Positions 54,604 to 63,520 are shown, numbered from the stretch's first letter. The stretch is 64,000 bases of DNA from Paenibacillus tengchongensis (GCF_008973665.1 NZ_WACP01000012.1:62001-126000); one strand, 5' to 3'. Numbers and translations are program-made. The notes: generated by a model from the letters alone, not told the origin.

Positions 54604-54978
54604 TTATAGCTGACTGCCGTTAATGTCAGCCATTAATTGCTCCTGTGCCACAATGCGGTGCACGGCAGCCAGTTCTCCGGTATTCCGCTTGCCCCATACT
54701 GAGAGCCCGAGCAGCTGAATATCCGTCGGTCCGGTGTTAAAAACAAACTCAAAGCCGTTCAAATCGGCATAATAATTGCGGATGAGCGCTTGATTGGGGG
54801 CAATGTCAACAACTTCGCTGACATATAAAGTCCTTGTTCCATTCAGCACATAGCCCTGAATCGTCACCGATATGGCTTCTACGGCAGCCCGGGATACCAG
54901 TCTTACGGTCACCAGCTGCGTCGGTCTGATTCCGTCGACAGGAGTATTGTCAATAGGGCCGGTTGATAGGATGGCCAT
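54604..54978 (-). CDS. Stand-alone head-domain homologue of the collagen-like protein
   Basis: 124 residues that match the first 125 residues of the next gene (STGPI.N..V.G.RPTQ.VTVR, then LYVSE.....APNQ and LWGK..TG). It has no signal peptide and no collagen repeat. It is cotranscribed (27-base gap) with the collagen-like gene, with a GGAGGAAGGG site before the ATG. It probably sits on the spore surface as an anchor or basal-layer partner (inference). Confidence 0.8.
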   Translation of the reverse strand: MAILSTGPIDNTPVDGIRPTQLVTVRLVSRAAVEAISVTIQGYVLNGTRTLYVSEVVDIAPNQALIRNYYADLNGFEFVFNTGPTDIQLLGLSVWGKRNTGELAAVHRIVAQEQLMADINGSQL

Positions 54979-55126
54979 CCCTTCCTTCCTCCTTCCTGCA
55001 GTTGCACTTTAAATTTGAGCTTATGATTCTAGCGCGGTTTATACGAAACCGCACACGATCATCCTATTCTGTGCCGGGGACCGCGGTTTGGACATAAGAC
55101 AGGCCTGCTGCATATTGGGTCCCCTA

Positions 55127-55154
55127 TTGATTTTTGCCGGAAAATCGGTATACT
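55127..55154 (+). promoter_or_regulatory. Promoter of the T-box-argS transcript
   Basis: TTGATT (55127-55132) and TATACT (55149-55154) with a 16-base spacer. Transcription would start near 55161, just before the stem I of the T-box leader. Confidence 0.65.
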
Positions 55155-55160
55155 GGTAAA

Positions 55161-55413
55161 AAATCCATTTCAAGCATCCATGAACGGGAGAGTAATGTTC
55201 CTGAAGCCTAGTCTCCAGCGAGCCGGAAGAGTGAAAGCCGGTACAGGTTAGGACCATGAAGCGCACCCGGGAGATGGACTTCTGAACCTGCCAGTAGGAA
55301 GTCCCGGTCAACGACCGTTATATCCGTCAAAGCGGCCGGACTGTTTCCGGCAACGAGAGTGGTACCGCGAGCGCATCTGGCCCTCGTCTCTTTAGGGAGA
55401 CGGGGGCCTTTTT
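55161..55413 (+). ncRNA. T-box leader (tRNA-Arg-sensing riboswitch) of argS
   Basis: The conserved T-box AGAGTGGTACCGCGAGCG lies at 55356-55373. It is followed by the terminator stem GGCCCTCGTCTC (55379-55390) / GAGACGGGGGCC (55397-55408) and five T's. Upstream, stem I runs from about 55185 to 55290, with a likely specifier CGC (Arg) at 55262-55264 followed by A, as in known specifier loops. The antiacceptor TGGT would pair with a tRNA ending in discriminator A. Low charged tRNA-Arg should favour read-through into argS. Confidence 0.93.
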
Positions 55414-55445
55414 GTCTTTTGTATATCTAAAAGGAGGTCTTTTCC

Positions 55446-57311
55446 GTGATAAGCCAGCTTATAACTTCCGCATTGCAGCAAAGCATCAAGCAGGTATTCC
55501 TAAATTCAGGAGAGAATGCCGTTATTTCGCCGACTGTCACCCTGGAACAGCCCGCAAACCCCGAATTTGGGGACTATTCCAGCAACATTGCCATGCAGCT
55601 TGCCAAAGCTCTCCGCAAAGCGCCCATGGCCATCGCAGAGTTGATTGTAGCGGAGTTCCGCAAGCAGGAAACTGTGGGCAAGCTGCTGGACCGGATGGAC
55701 ATTGCGGCTCCCGGTTTCATCAATATGTATGTGAACTGGCCGGAGTGGGCTGCAAGTACCTTTGAAATACCGCAGCATTCCGGAACAAAGGTGCTCGTCG
55801 AACACACAAGTGTTAACCCGAATAAGTCCATGCATATCGGGCACCTGCGGAATTCCTGCATCGGCGATACGCTGGTCAGAATCCTCCGCAGAACCGGCCA
55901 CGAGGTGGAAGTACACAATTATGTGGATGATCTCGGCAATCAGCTGGCAGATACGGTGGTAGGATTGCTCCATGTTCCACTTGCAGGGAAGCATACAAGG
56001 TTTGGGGATTTCTGCTGGGATATCTATGCCGGGGTCAACAAGCGGTACGCCAGCGAGCCGGAATCTGTTCACCAGCGGACGGAGGTGCTCCACGATCTCG
56101 AGCAGGGAGGCAATAATACAGCCTGGCTCGGTCAGCTGGTCGCTGAGCGGATTGTCCGGGAGCATGTAGATGAGATGCGCAGCTTCGACATTGAATATGA
56201 TTTGCTCGTCTGGGAGAGCAGCATTGTGAGAGAAGGGTTTTGGGAGGCGGCTTTCGGGCTGCTGAAGCAGACGGCGGGTTTTGTTCAGGTGCAGGAAGGC
56301 AAGCTGGCCGGCTGCTGGATTCTGAAGCATACGGCGGACGATACGTTAGGCGAGGGCCCGGAGGAGCATTCGAAAGACAAGGTGCTGGTGCGCTCGAACG
56401 GCATTTTGACCTACACCGCCAAGGATATTGCTTACCATCTGTGGAAATTCGGACTGCTGAACAAAGACTTCGCCTACAGCGAATTTCAGGCCGGATTATG
56501 GACAACGGGAGTTTCCGGTGAGAGTAGGTCTTACGGGCGTGCGCAAAAAGTAATTAACGTCATCGACTACAGACAGGAGTACCCGCAGGCCGTGGTCAAG
56601 CAGGCTCTGGAGTCGCTGGGATTTCAGGAGCAGGCAGACCAGCTTCATCATGTCAGCTATGGCGTAGTTTCGCTTAGCCCGGCTTCCGCCGGGAGGCTTG
56701 GTATGGATACTTCGGACGGAAAAAGCTCTTATGCCATGTCGGGCCGCCAGGGCGTCGGCATCAAGGTGACGGAACTGGTCTCGCTGATGGAGAAGACCAT
56801 CGAATCCACCCGTTCCGACAAAACCGGGCTGTCCAGCAAGCAGATCGCCATCGCCGCCATCCGTTATTACCTGCTGCGGTTTAACCTGGGGACCGAGGTT
56901 ATTTTTGACTTCGACCAGGCTACGGAGATTTCCGGCAATACCGGTGTCTATCTTATGTATACGTACGCGCGCGCAGGCAGCGTGCTAGGCAAATCCGGCC
57001 GCACAGCCGATGAGCTGACAGGTCCTGTCCCTTTCCCGGAGCGGCCCCAGCCGGCCGAGCTTGCGCTGCTGAGACAGCTTAGCGTCTGGCAGGATACCCT
57101 GCTAGCCGCCAGCCGCACTCTAACGCCGAACACGCTTTGCAATTATGCCCACACGCTGGCTTCGCTGTACAATAATTTTTACTCGGCATGTCCGATTCTG
57201 AAAGGGGAGCCTGCGGCGATCACTTTCCGCCTTTGGCTGACAGGCAGATTCCGCGCGACATTGGGTGAAGCGCTGGAGGTGCTCGGGCTGCCGCAGCCGG
57301 AGCGGATGTAG
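55446..57311 (+). CDS. argS: Arginyl-tRNA synthetase
   Basis: 621 residues with a GTG start, AAGGAGG about 9 bases upstream. The class I HIGH motif is in NPNKSMHIGHLRNSCIGDT. The KMSKS loop is relaxed, in SSYAMSGRQGVGIKV, as is common in ArgRS. It has the N-terminal Add1 domain and the C-terminal anticodon domain (NNFYSACPIL). The enzyme charges tRNA-Arg. It is controlled by the preceding T-box. Bacillus-type ArgRS is about 556 residues, so this member is longer. Confidence 0.95.
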   Translation: MISQLITSALQQSIKQVFLNSGENAVISPTVTLEQPANPEFGDYSSNIAMQLAKALRKAPMAIAELIVAEFRKQETVGKLLDRMDIAAPGFINMYVNWPEWAASTFEIPQHSGTKVLVEHTSVNPNKSMHIGHLRNSCIGDTLVRILRRTGHEVEVHNYVDDLGNQLADTVVGLLHVPLAGKHTRFGDFCWDIYAGVNKRYASEPESVHQRTEVLHDLEQGGNNTAWLGQLVAERIVREHVDEMRSFDIEYDLLVWESSIVREGFWEAAFGLLKQTAGFVQVQEGKLAGCWILKHTADDTLGEGPEEHSKDKVLVRSNGILTYTAKDIAYHLWKFGLLNKDFAYSEFQAGLWTTGVSGESRSYGRAQKVINVIDYRQEYPQAVVKQALESLGFQEQADQLHHVSYGVVSLSPASAGRLGMDTSDGKSSYAMSGRQGVGIKVTELVSLMEKTIESTRSDKTGLSSKQIAIAAIRYYLLRFNLGTEVIFDFDQATEISGNTGVYLMYTYARAGSVLGKSGRTADELTGPVPFPERPQPAELALLRQLSVWQDTLLAASRTLTPNTLCNYAHTLASLYNNFYSACPILKGEPAAITFRLWLTGRFRATLGEALEVLGLPQPERM

Positions 57312-57366
57312 GATAAGGGTAATAGTCGAGGGGCTATTTTGCATTGCTGGTAGTCTATAATCTCTT

Positions 57367-57393
57367 ACGGGTCTGAAATCTATGCATACACTG
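57367..57393 (+). promoter_or_regulatory. Possible sigma-K promoter of the 14-residue-repeat protein
   Basis: AC at 57367-57368, a 16-base spacer, then CATACACTG (57385-57393). This fits the AC-N16-CATAnnnT form of late mother-cell promoters, which would fit spore-surface expression. Short motif, so it may be chance. Confidence 0.35.
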
Positions 57394-57430
57394 CTAATGT
57401 TCTTGTATCCATAGAAAAGGAGTTGTTAAC

Positions 57431-59593
57431 ATGCCAAATGCATGCAATACAAATGCTTACGGACCATGTTCAACCGCGGAGGGAAATTCAACGGCGGCTA
57501 CAGGCAGCGCTACCCATGCGGAAGGATTCCAGACTCAGGCAGCAGCTGACGCCTCACACACCGAAGGAACACTGACCATTACGCGCGGCTTCGCCTCCCA
57601 TGTGGAGGGACTCTCTAACCAAGCTAACGGCGCCGCTTCCCACTCCGAAGGCTCCGGAACCTCTTCCATCGGCCCCTCCTCCCATGCCGAAGGAAGTTCA
57701 ACGGCCGCTTCGGGCAGCGCCTCCCATGCCGAAGGGTTCCAGACTCAAGCGGCTGCGGACACCTCCCATGCCGAAGGAACGCTGACGATTGTCCGGGGCC
57801 CTGCCGCCCATGCCGAAGGTTTGCAGACCCAGGCCAATGGAACCGCGTCACATTCCGAGGGTTACAGCACTTCCGCAAATGCCGATGCCGCTCACGCCGA
57901 AGGAAGCACCACCGCCGCTTCGGGCAGCGCCTCCCATGCTGAGGGGTTCCAGACGCAGGCGACCGATGATGCAGCCCATGCCGAGGGCAGCAAGACCATT
58001 GCTTCGGCGGAGGCAGCCCATGCCGAAGGGATTTTGACGCGTGCCATCGGCTTGGCCGCCCACGCAGAGGGCTATAACACAACGGCGAATGCCGCCGGAG
58101 CCCATGCGGAAGGAATTTCTACAGTGGCCAGCAATGAAGGGGCTCACGCAGAGGGCTTCTCCACGACTGCAAGCGGACTCCGCTCCCATGCCGAAGGGCA
58201 TCAGACCATGGCCAGCGGATTATACTCCCATGCGGAAGGCAACAACACCGTTGCTGCAGCACAGTCCGTCCATGCCGAAGGATTCTTTACGCGTGCCAGC
58301 GTTTTGGCGGCCCATGCGGAGGGCTCCAGTACTGTAGCGAATGCCCTTGCAGCCCATGCCGAAGGAATCTCAACTGTAGCCAGCAATGAAGGGGCTCATG
58401 CGGAAGGCTATTTCACAACGGCAAGCGGACTCCACTCCCATGCCGAAGGGCATCAGACCGTTGCCAGCGGCATAGATTCCCATGCGGAAGGAGACAATTC
58501 GATTGCCAGTGGAGAAGAGTCACATGCCGAAGGAACCTCATCGACCGCCAGCGGACGCTCTTCACATGCCGAAGGAACCTCATCGACCGCCAGCGGACGC
58601 TCTTCGCATGCCGAAGGAATCCTAACTATCGCCGGCGGAGAATCTTCCCATGCTGAAGGCATCGCATCCATTGCGAGCGGCCCGGCCGCCCACGCAGAGG
58701 GGGAAGTGACTACGGCCAGCGGAAACTTCGCCCATGCCGAAGGTAGCAACAGTACAGCCAGCGGAGCCGTCTCCCATGCGGAAGGGCTTAGCACCATTGC
58801 CGGAGGTTTCGCCTCGCATTCGGAAGGCGTAAACACCAGCATTATCAGCGATTTCGGTCATGCCGAAGGAGTCAATACCACTGTAATTAACAACGGCGCC
58901 CACATTATGGGCCAGAATGGAGCGACACGCTTTCCCTTCTCCTGGCATTTGGCGAATGGGCTGAACGTCGGCCCCACCTTAAACGCAGCAGTTATTCAAG
59001 GCTCGACCGGAAACCTGTTCCTGGATGGCGCCGTGCTGTCCCCTGCGATGGCGGATTATGCGGAAATGTTCGAGACCACGGACGGCAACCCGATCGAACC
59101 AGGATATTTTGTCACCTTTGATGGCGAAAAAGATACCATCCGTGTAGCGACTGCGGACGATGATTATATTATTGGAGTGGTGAGCGCCGCGCCGGCGATG
59201 ATTGCTGATGCGAGCGATTTGCGCTGGCATGATCTTTTTGTGAAGGATGAGTGGGGCCGGATTCAATATCATGAAGTGACCGTTGCGGAAAAAAGAAATG
59301 CGCAGGGGCAGTTGCTGCAGCCTGGATATACCAATGTTGAGCCTGTACTGAATCCCGCCTGGGACTCTTCTGCTGTGTATATTCCACGTTTGGAAAGACC
59401 GGAATGGGTCGCGGTAGGCATCGTCGGCAAACTGCTGGTGCGCGATGATGGAACATGCAGACCGGGCGGATACTGCAGCCCGAACGCTGAGGGAATTGCA
59501 ACAGCCTCAGCCGAAGGCTTCCGGGTCATGAAGCGTACAGGCAATAATCAAGTCCGGATTTTTGTGAATCATGCTTGGAGCAAGAACCGCTAG
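57431..59593 (+). CDS. 14-residue-repeat surface protein with C-terminal peptidase-G2-like domain
   Basis: 720 residues, AAAGGAG 8 bases before the ATG, no signal peptide. From about residue 14 to 490 there are about 33 units of the form SHAEGxxTxASGxx. They resemble YadA-like left-handed beta-roll head repeats. The last 200 residues start NGLNVGPTLNAAVIQGSTGN and contain MADYAEMFETTDGNPIEPGY, IIGVVSAAPAMI and KDEWGRI, typical of the autoproteolytic peptidase-G2 (IMC) domain of phage tail-like and spore proteins. It should trimerise and self-cleave (inference). Two neighbouring units are a nearly exact 42-base duplication (58530-58614). Confidence 0.82.
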   Translation: MPNACNTNAYGPCSTAEGNSTAATGSATHAEGFQTQAAADASHTEGTLTITRGFASHVEGLSNQANGAASHSEGSGTSSIGPSSHAEGSSTAASGSASHAEGFQTQAAADTSHAEGTLTIVRGPAAHAEGLQTQANGTASHSEGYSTSANADAAHAEGSTTAASGSASHAEGFQTQATDDAAHAEGSKTIASAEAAHAEGILTRAIGLAAHAEGYNTTANAAGAHAEGISTVASNEGAHAEGFSTTASGLRSHAEGHQTMASGLYSHAEGNNTVAAAQSVHAEGFFTRASVLAAHAEGSSTVANALAAHAEGISTVASNEGAHAEGYFTTASGLHSHAEGHQTVASGIDSHAEGDNSIASGEESHAEGTSSTASGRSSHAEGTSSTASGRSSHAEGILTIAGGESSHAEGIASIASGPAAHAEGEVTTASGNFAHAEGSNSTASGAVSHAEGLSTIAGGFASHSEGVNTSIISDFGHAEGVNTTVINNGAHIMGQNGATRFPFSWHLANGLNVGPTLNAAVIQGSTGNLFLDGAVLSPAMADYAEMFETTDGNPIEPGYFVTFDGEKDTIRVATADDDYIIGVVSAAPAMIADASDLRWHDLFVKDEWGRIQYHEVTVAEKRNAQGQLLQPGYTNVEPVLNPAWDSSAVYIPRLERPEWVAVGIVGKLLVRDDGTCRPGGYCSPNAEGIATASAEGFRVMKRTGNNQVRIFVNHAWSKNR

Positions 59594-59628
59594 AGCTGTA
59601 TCCCACTCTACTTATCCCCGCACGCCAG

Positions 59629-59663
59629 ACAGCCTTCCCGAAGGAAGGCTGTATTTACGTCCA
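59629..59663. repeat. tRNA-3'-end/terminator remnant (copy 3)
   Basis: ACAGCCTTCC (59629-59638) pairs with GGAAGGCTGT (59643-59652). The complement of the following bases reads CTGGACGTAAAT, nearly the tRNA-Arg 3' tip and spacer. It may terminate the gene ending at 59593. The gap up to 60375 has otherwise only a pseudogene. Confidence 0.6.
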
Positions 59664-59793
59664 GAGGGCCGGAATACAGGGTATGGTCACGGACTCCCTA
59701 AGCTTCCATCTGTATCTCCCCTTAGTCTGTCCGGGCGCATTGCAGTGCTGGCCGGGCAGTCACTTTATGCCCTTTGTTACCGCCTGAGCCGCC

Positions 59794-60210
59794 TCACTGA
59801 ACGAAGCCCATCTCCACTACCATTTGGTCCGGCGATACGGGCTGATCTTGTCCTCCATAAATCTGGATGTAGAAATTCTGGCCATCTAAAGAGACTTCCT
59901 TCATTAGCATCAGGTATTTGCCTGTGTCAATCACTGTGTATTCCTGATCTTTATAGATCTTTATAGGTCTCTACATGTCTGTCCAGACCGGGGTCCACCA
60001 AGTCGATGGGAGTCCGGCTGATTTGAATAAACACCCGCTGGCATCCGCAGAGGCAAAAGAGTATTCCCCGACAGCCGGTGGCAGTACCAACTAAGAAACA
60101 GCCTTTTCTGCCCGGGTGATCTCTTGAAAATGCTCTGTTAAACCGGACGAGATAAAGTTGCTTTCGCCATAACCCGTGAGCTTAAACTCCCAGTATACAT
60201 TAATAGTAAC
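59794..60210 (-). pseudogene. Decayed gene of unknown function
   Basis: The minus strand shows protein-like sequence in shifting frames. From 60210: VTINVYWEFKLTGYGESN and SGLTEHFQEITRAEKAVS, then an in-frame TAG. LPPAVGEYSFASADASG follows in the same frame, then RVFIQISRTPIDLVDPG and HVETYKD in another. After a tandem 10-base duplication (TATAAAGATC twice) come KDQEYTVIDTGKYLMLM and QNFYIQIYGG, ending MVVEMGFVQ and a stop at 59794. At least one stop and two frame changes make it non-functional. Possibly a former lipoprotein or exported protein. Confidence 0.55.
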
Positions 60211-60375
60211 TTATTACCAATCAATTGAAATCAGCGCGATTGTCTTCGCCCTAATCTGTAAGGTGCAGCGATAAATAACATTCCGTTTACGTAATAATGA
60301 TTTTACTTTAACAAAGACCTTCTATACTTACTCCTTGGGAAAAAGCATTTACCTACTAGGAGGGTCACTACTCAT

Positions 60376-60597
60376 ATGTTGTACAAAAAAGCCACTATCG
60401 ATGCGCTTAAGACACAGGTGAAGGATGAAAATGTCGTGGCAGCCGTTACCGCGATGATGGGCGTCCAAAAAGAATTCCTGCAAGCAGCCATCGATGAAAT
60501 GAAGGCAAAATACGGATCGATTGACGGCTTCCTCGAAAAAGGTCTCGGGATCACCAAACAGGAACGCGCTAAGCTGAAGGCGATGTATACGGAATAA
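60376..60597 (+). CDS. Orphan homologue of the C-terminal region of Tyr/Ser phosphatases (Y_phosphatase3 type)
   Basis: 73 residues. VQKEFLQAAIDEMKAKYGSID and FLEKGLGITKQERAKLKAMY match the C-terminal tail of lipid/tyrosine phosphatases of the Ptp family. The catalytic HCxxGKDR part is missing and is not found just upstream. It has its own ATG with AGGAGGG about 11 bases before it and a good terminator after, so it is a stand-alone gene or a remnant kept as an open frame. Function unknown. Confidence 0.65.
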   Translation: MLYKKATIDALKTQVKDENVVAAVTAMMGVQKEFLQAAIDEMKAKYGSIDGFLEKGLGITKQERAKLKAMYTE

Positions 60598-60609
60598 TAG
60601 CAGAAACAA

Positions 60610-60653
60610 GCAGAGCAGCGACTCTCCCGTTATTGGGGGGATCGCTGCTCTGC
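60610..60653 (+). terminator. Terminator of the phosphatase-tail gene
   Basis: GCAGAGCAGCGA (60610-60621) pairs with TCGCTGCTCTGC (60642-60653). GTTTTGG follows. Confidence 0.8.
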
Positions 60654-60822
60654 GTTTTGGATCCTATCAACTTGTCTAAGCATATGGCTTTCCCGGCGTG
60701 GAGAATCTATTGCTTAAAGCCTGGACTACCTCGCTTGCCAACAGCCCTCCGGGCTGATTGCGATGCCCTTCCTCACGATGCCTATGCTCCAACGAACCTC
60801 CGGGGCTTCTCTCCCCGTACGC

Positions 60823-60849
60823 AAAACAGCCTTCCCGAAGGAAGGCTGT
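60823..60849 (-). terminator. Terminator of the second tRNA-Arg (copy 4 of the repeat)
   Basis: ACAGCCTTCC (60826-60835) pairs with GGAAGGCTGT (60840-60849). TTTT follows on the minus strand. Homologous with the block after the first tRNA-Arg. Confidence 0.85.
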
Positions 60850-60854
60850 CTTTA

Positions 60855-60928
60855 CGTCCCAGAAGGGATTCGAACCCCCGACCGTGCGCTTAGAAGGCGC
60901 ATGCTCTATCCGGCTGAGCTACTGGGAC
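60855..60928 (-). tRNA. tRNA-Arg (anticodon UCU), second copy
   Basis: The minus strand gives a 74-base tRNA identical to the one at 39913-39986 apart from a change at the base of the T-stem (CCCTT instead of CCCTC). Same anticodon loop CTTCTAA and discriminator G. No CCA is encoded. Confidence 0.97.
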
Positions 60929-60980
60929 AAGGTGAGAATGGAACGTTTGTTAAGACATATGTATTAATGCAACGCTATTT

Positions 60981-61008
60981 ATTATACCGTATTCAGCAAA
61001 TTTTTCAA
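60981..61008 (-). promoter_or_regulatory. Promoter of the second tRNA-Arg
   Basis: On the minus strand TTGAAA (61008-61003), a 16-base spacer and TATAAT (60986-60981). Start near 60974, about 45 bases before the tRNA. Confidence 0.7.
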
Positions 61009-61174
61009 GGATGATATGTAAAAAAATCTATGGGTACCGTCAGGTCATCGTACTTGCTCCCGGTACGCCCTCTTGTGCCGCAGCGTCTGCCTGCCGCCCC
61101 GGCGGCGGCCGAAACAACGCCCAAGCGCCGCTGTCTCAACCCTCCGCCGCCGGATGATCTGCCGTGGACAGCAC

Positions 61175-61531
61175 TCAGGGATAAGCCGTGAAATGGCGTT
61201 CCAGCTCTTTTTTCAAATTGCCGAACATCAGGAGCTCGCGCTGGAACTTGGAGCGTTCGTCCTCCGGTGTCATAATGTCGCTGCCGGTAAACGCGCTGAA
61301 GGTCACATCCTCAAACGCGGTGTGCAGATTGTTGTCAAACCAGTCGGTTTCGAGCGAAGCATCATTCGTCAGAATGCGCACAATCTCAAAACCGTCCTCG
61401 CGCCGGTCCTCCACAATATAGACGAGCAGCGCCGAATCGCCCACCGCTCCGGGCAGCACTCCCACTTCTGCACAAGGTGCACCGTCATACTCGGTCATCC
61501 GGCGGATTTTGGCATCTTTAATGTAATACAC
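61175..61531 (-). CDS. Small cytosolic protein, unknown function
   Basis: 118 residues, acidic, no membrane segment. It starts MYYIKDAKIRRMTEYDGAP and has a regular beta-alpha pattern (DSALLVYIVEDRREDGFEIV), ending in a helical segment (FQRELLMFGNLKKELERHF). AGGAGGGA precedes the ATG. It is divergent from asnB. No family recognised. Confidence 0.7.
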   Translation of the reverse strand: MYYIKDAKIRRMTEYDGAPCAEVGVLPGAVGDSALLVYIVEDRREDGFEIVRILTNDASLETDWFDNNLHTAFEDVTFSAFTGSDIMTPEDERSKFQRELLMFGNLKKELERHFTAYP

Positions 61532-61675
61532 CTCATCATCCCTCCTTGAGCAAATTTTCCTCTACCCTAGTGTTCGGATAAGGACATACATTTTATCCCT
61601 TCCTTCGGCATATATCTGTATTACTTGGCAAAAAAGAAAGGACAACAATCGCACCAAAAGAGAGGATGAACCATC

Positions 61676-63520
61676 ATGTGCGGAATAACCGGATTTATCC
61701 AGTGGCGCGGCGACCTTACACAGCACTCGCAGCTGCTTGTGAAAATGACTGAAACCCTGCAAAACCGCGGACCGGATGCGACCGGAACCTGGATCTCAGG
61801 CCCCTGCGCTTTCGGCCACCGCCGGCTCAGTGTCATTGACCCCGAAAACGGCGCACAGCCCATGATCGCCCGCCATGACGACCATGTATACGCGATTGTT
61901 TATAACGGAGAATTGTATAACGCCCCGGAGCTGAAAACCGAGCTGAAGCAGCGGGGACACCACTTTACAACCGAGTGCGATACGGAAGTCCTGCTCCATG
62001 CTTATATGGAGTGGGGGCCGGACTGCACAGAGAAGCTGAACGGCATCTTTGCCTTTGCCGTCTGGGACGGCCGGCAGGAACAGGTTTTTCTGGCCCGTGA
62101 CCGTCTGGGCGTCAAGCCGCTGTTCTACAGCCGGGTGGATGACTTATTTATCTTCGGCTCGGAGCCGAAGGCCCTGCTGCAGCATCCCAAAGTACAGCCG
62201 AAGGTAGGACCTGAAGGGCTGGCGGAAATCTTCATCATCGGTCCGGCCCGCACTCCGGGACAGGGCGTATACAAAGATATATTCGAGCTTCGTCCCGGTC
62301 ATGCCATGATTTACAGCCGGGAGGGCATCCACAGCTATGCTTACTGGGAACTGGAGAGCTACGACCACACCGACAATGTGGAGCAGACGGCGGCCCGGGT
62401 GCGTGAATTGCTGCAGGACACCTTGGAGCGCCAGCTGGTGTCCGACGTTCCGGTCTGCTCGCTGCTGTCCGGCGGGCTGGATTCCAGCGCACTGACTGCG
62501 CTTGCCGTTAATTACTATAACCGGACCGGCCAGGGCCGGGTCGATACGTACTCGGTCGATTATGTCGACAACGACAAGCATTTCAAAAGCCATTCCTTCC
62601 AGCCCGGCGCCGACGGCCCCTGGATCAAGCGGATGGTGGATGAGCTGAATACCAACCATCACTATGTCGCTTTTGATACGCCGGAGCTGGTGGCTGCCCT
62701 AGACAATGCGCTCTACTCCCGCGATTTGCCGGGGATGACCGATGTGGATTCCTCCCTCTATTTATTCTGCCGGGAGATCAAGAAAAATGCGACGGTGGCT
62801 ATTTCCGGGGAAGCCGCCGATGAAATCTTCGGCGGGTATCCCTGGTTCCACCGGGAAGAGGCGCTGTCCTCCGGCACCTTCCCCTGGTCGGTCGCTCCCA
62901 AGATGCGCGCCGGCCTGCTGTCGCCGGAAGTGCAGGAATGGATCCGTCCGCTGGAGTACCTCGGGGACCGGTACAGCGACGCCGTGGCTGAGGTGCCGAA
63001 GCTGGCCGGCGAGACCGGCAAGCAGGCGCAGATGCGTGTAATGTCTTATCTCAATATCACCCGTTTCATGCCGACGCTGCTGGACCGCAAGGACCGGATG
63101 AGCATGGGCGTCGGGCTTGAAGTACGCGTGCCGTACTGCGACCACCGTCTGGTGCAGTATGTGTTCAACATTCCATGGGAGATCAAAACAACGGGCGACC
63201 GCGAAAAGGGCATTCTGCGCAAAGCGCTTGAAGGCATTCTTCCGGATGATGTGCTCTACCGCAAGAAGAGCCCTTACCCCAAGACGCATAACCCGGCCTA
63301 TCTGAATGCCGTACGTTCACAGATGCTAGGCATTCTGGATGACGCTTCATCCCCCATCCTGCAGCTGATCGACGCCGCCAAAATCCGCGAAATTGCCGCC
63401 AGCCCCGAATCCTCCAGCAATCTGCCCTGGTTCGGCCAGCTGATGTCCGGTCCGCAGTTGTTCGCCTATCTGGCGCAAGTGGATTTGTGGCTGCGCAAGT
63501 ATAATGTGTCCATCGGGTAA
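61676..63520 (+). CDS. asnB: Glutamine-hydrolysing asparagine synthetase
   Basis: 614 residues. The catalytic Cys2 at the N-terminus (MCGITGFIQW) and the glutaminase residues (VYNGELYNA, FTTECDTEVLLHAY) are followed by the AMP-forming synthetase domain with SLLSGGLDSSALTAL and EAADEIFGGYPWF. GAGGATG lies before the ATG. It makes asparagine from aspartate, ATP and glutamine. A T-box would be expected by analogy but none is evident in the 144 bases upstream. Confidence 0.95.
   Translation: MCGITGFIQWRGDLTQHSQLLVKMTETLQNRGPDATGTWISGPCAFGHRRLSVIDPENGAQPMIARHDDHVYAIVYNGELYNAPELKTELKQRGHHFTTECDTEVLLHAYMEWGPDCTEKLNGIFAFAVWDGRQEQVFLARDRLGVKPLFYSRVDDLFIFGSEPKALLQHPKVQPKVGPEGLAEIFIIGPARTPGQGVYKDIFELRPGHAMIYSREGIHSYAYWELESYDHTDNVEQTAARVRELLQDTLERQLVSDVPVCSLLSGGLDSSALTALAVNYYNRTGQGRVDTYSVDYVDNDKHFKSHSFQPGADGPWIKRMVDELNTNHHYVAFDTPELVAALDNALYSRDLPGMTDVDSSLYLFCREIKKNATVAISGEAADEIFGGYPWFHREEALSSGTFPWSVAPKMRAGLLSPEVQEWIRPLEYLGDRYSDAVAEVPKLAGETGKQAQMRVMSYLNITRFMPTLLDRKDRMSMGVGLEVRVPYCDHRLVQYVFNIPWEIKTTGDREKGILRKALEGILPDDVLYRKKSPYPKTHNPAYLNAVRSQMLGILDDASSPILQLIDAAKIREIAASPESSSNLPWFGQLMSGPQLFAYLAQVDLWLRKYNVSIG

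Noticed and set aside
61532..61675. Search for a T-box before asnB
   Set aside because: Only 144 bases, with no T-box core or terminator seen.
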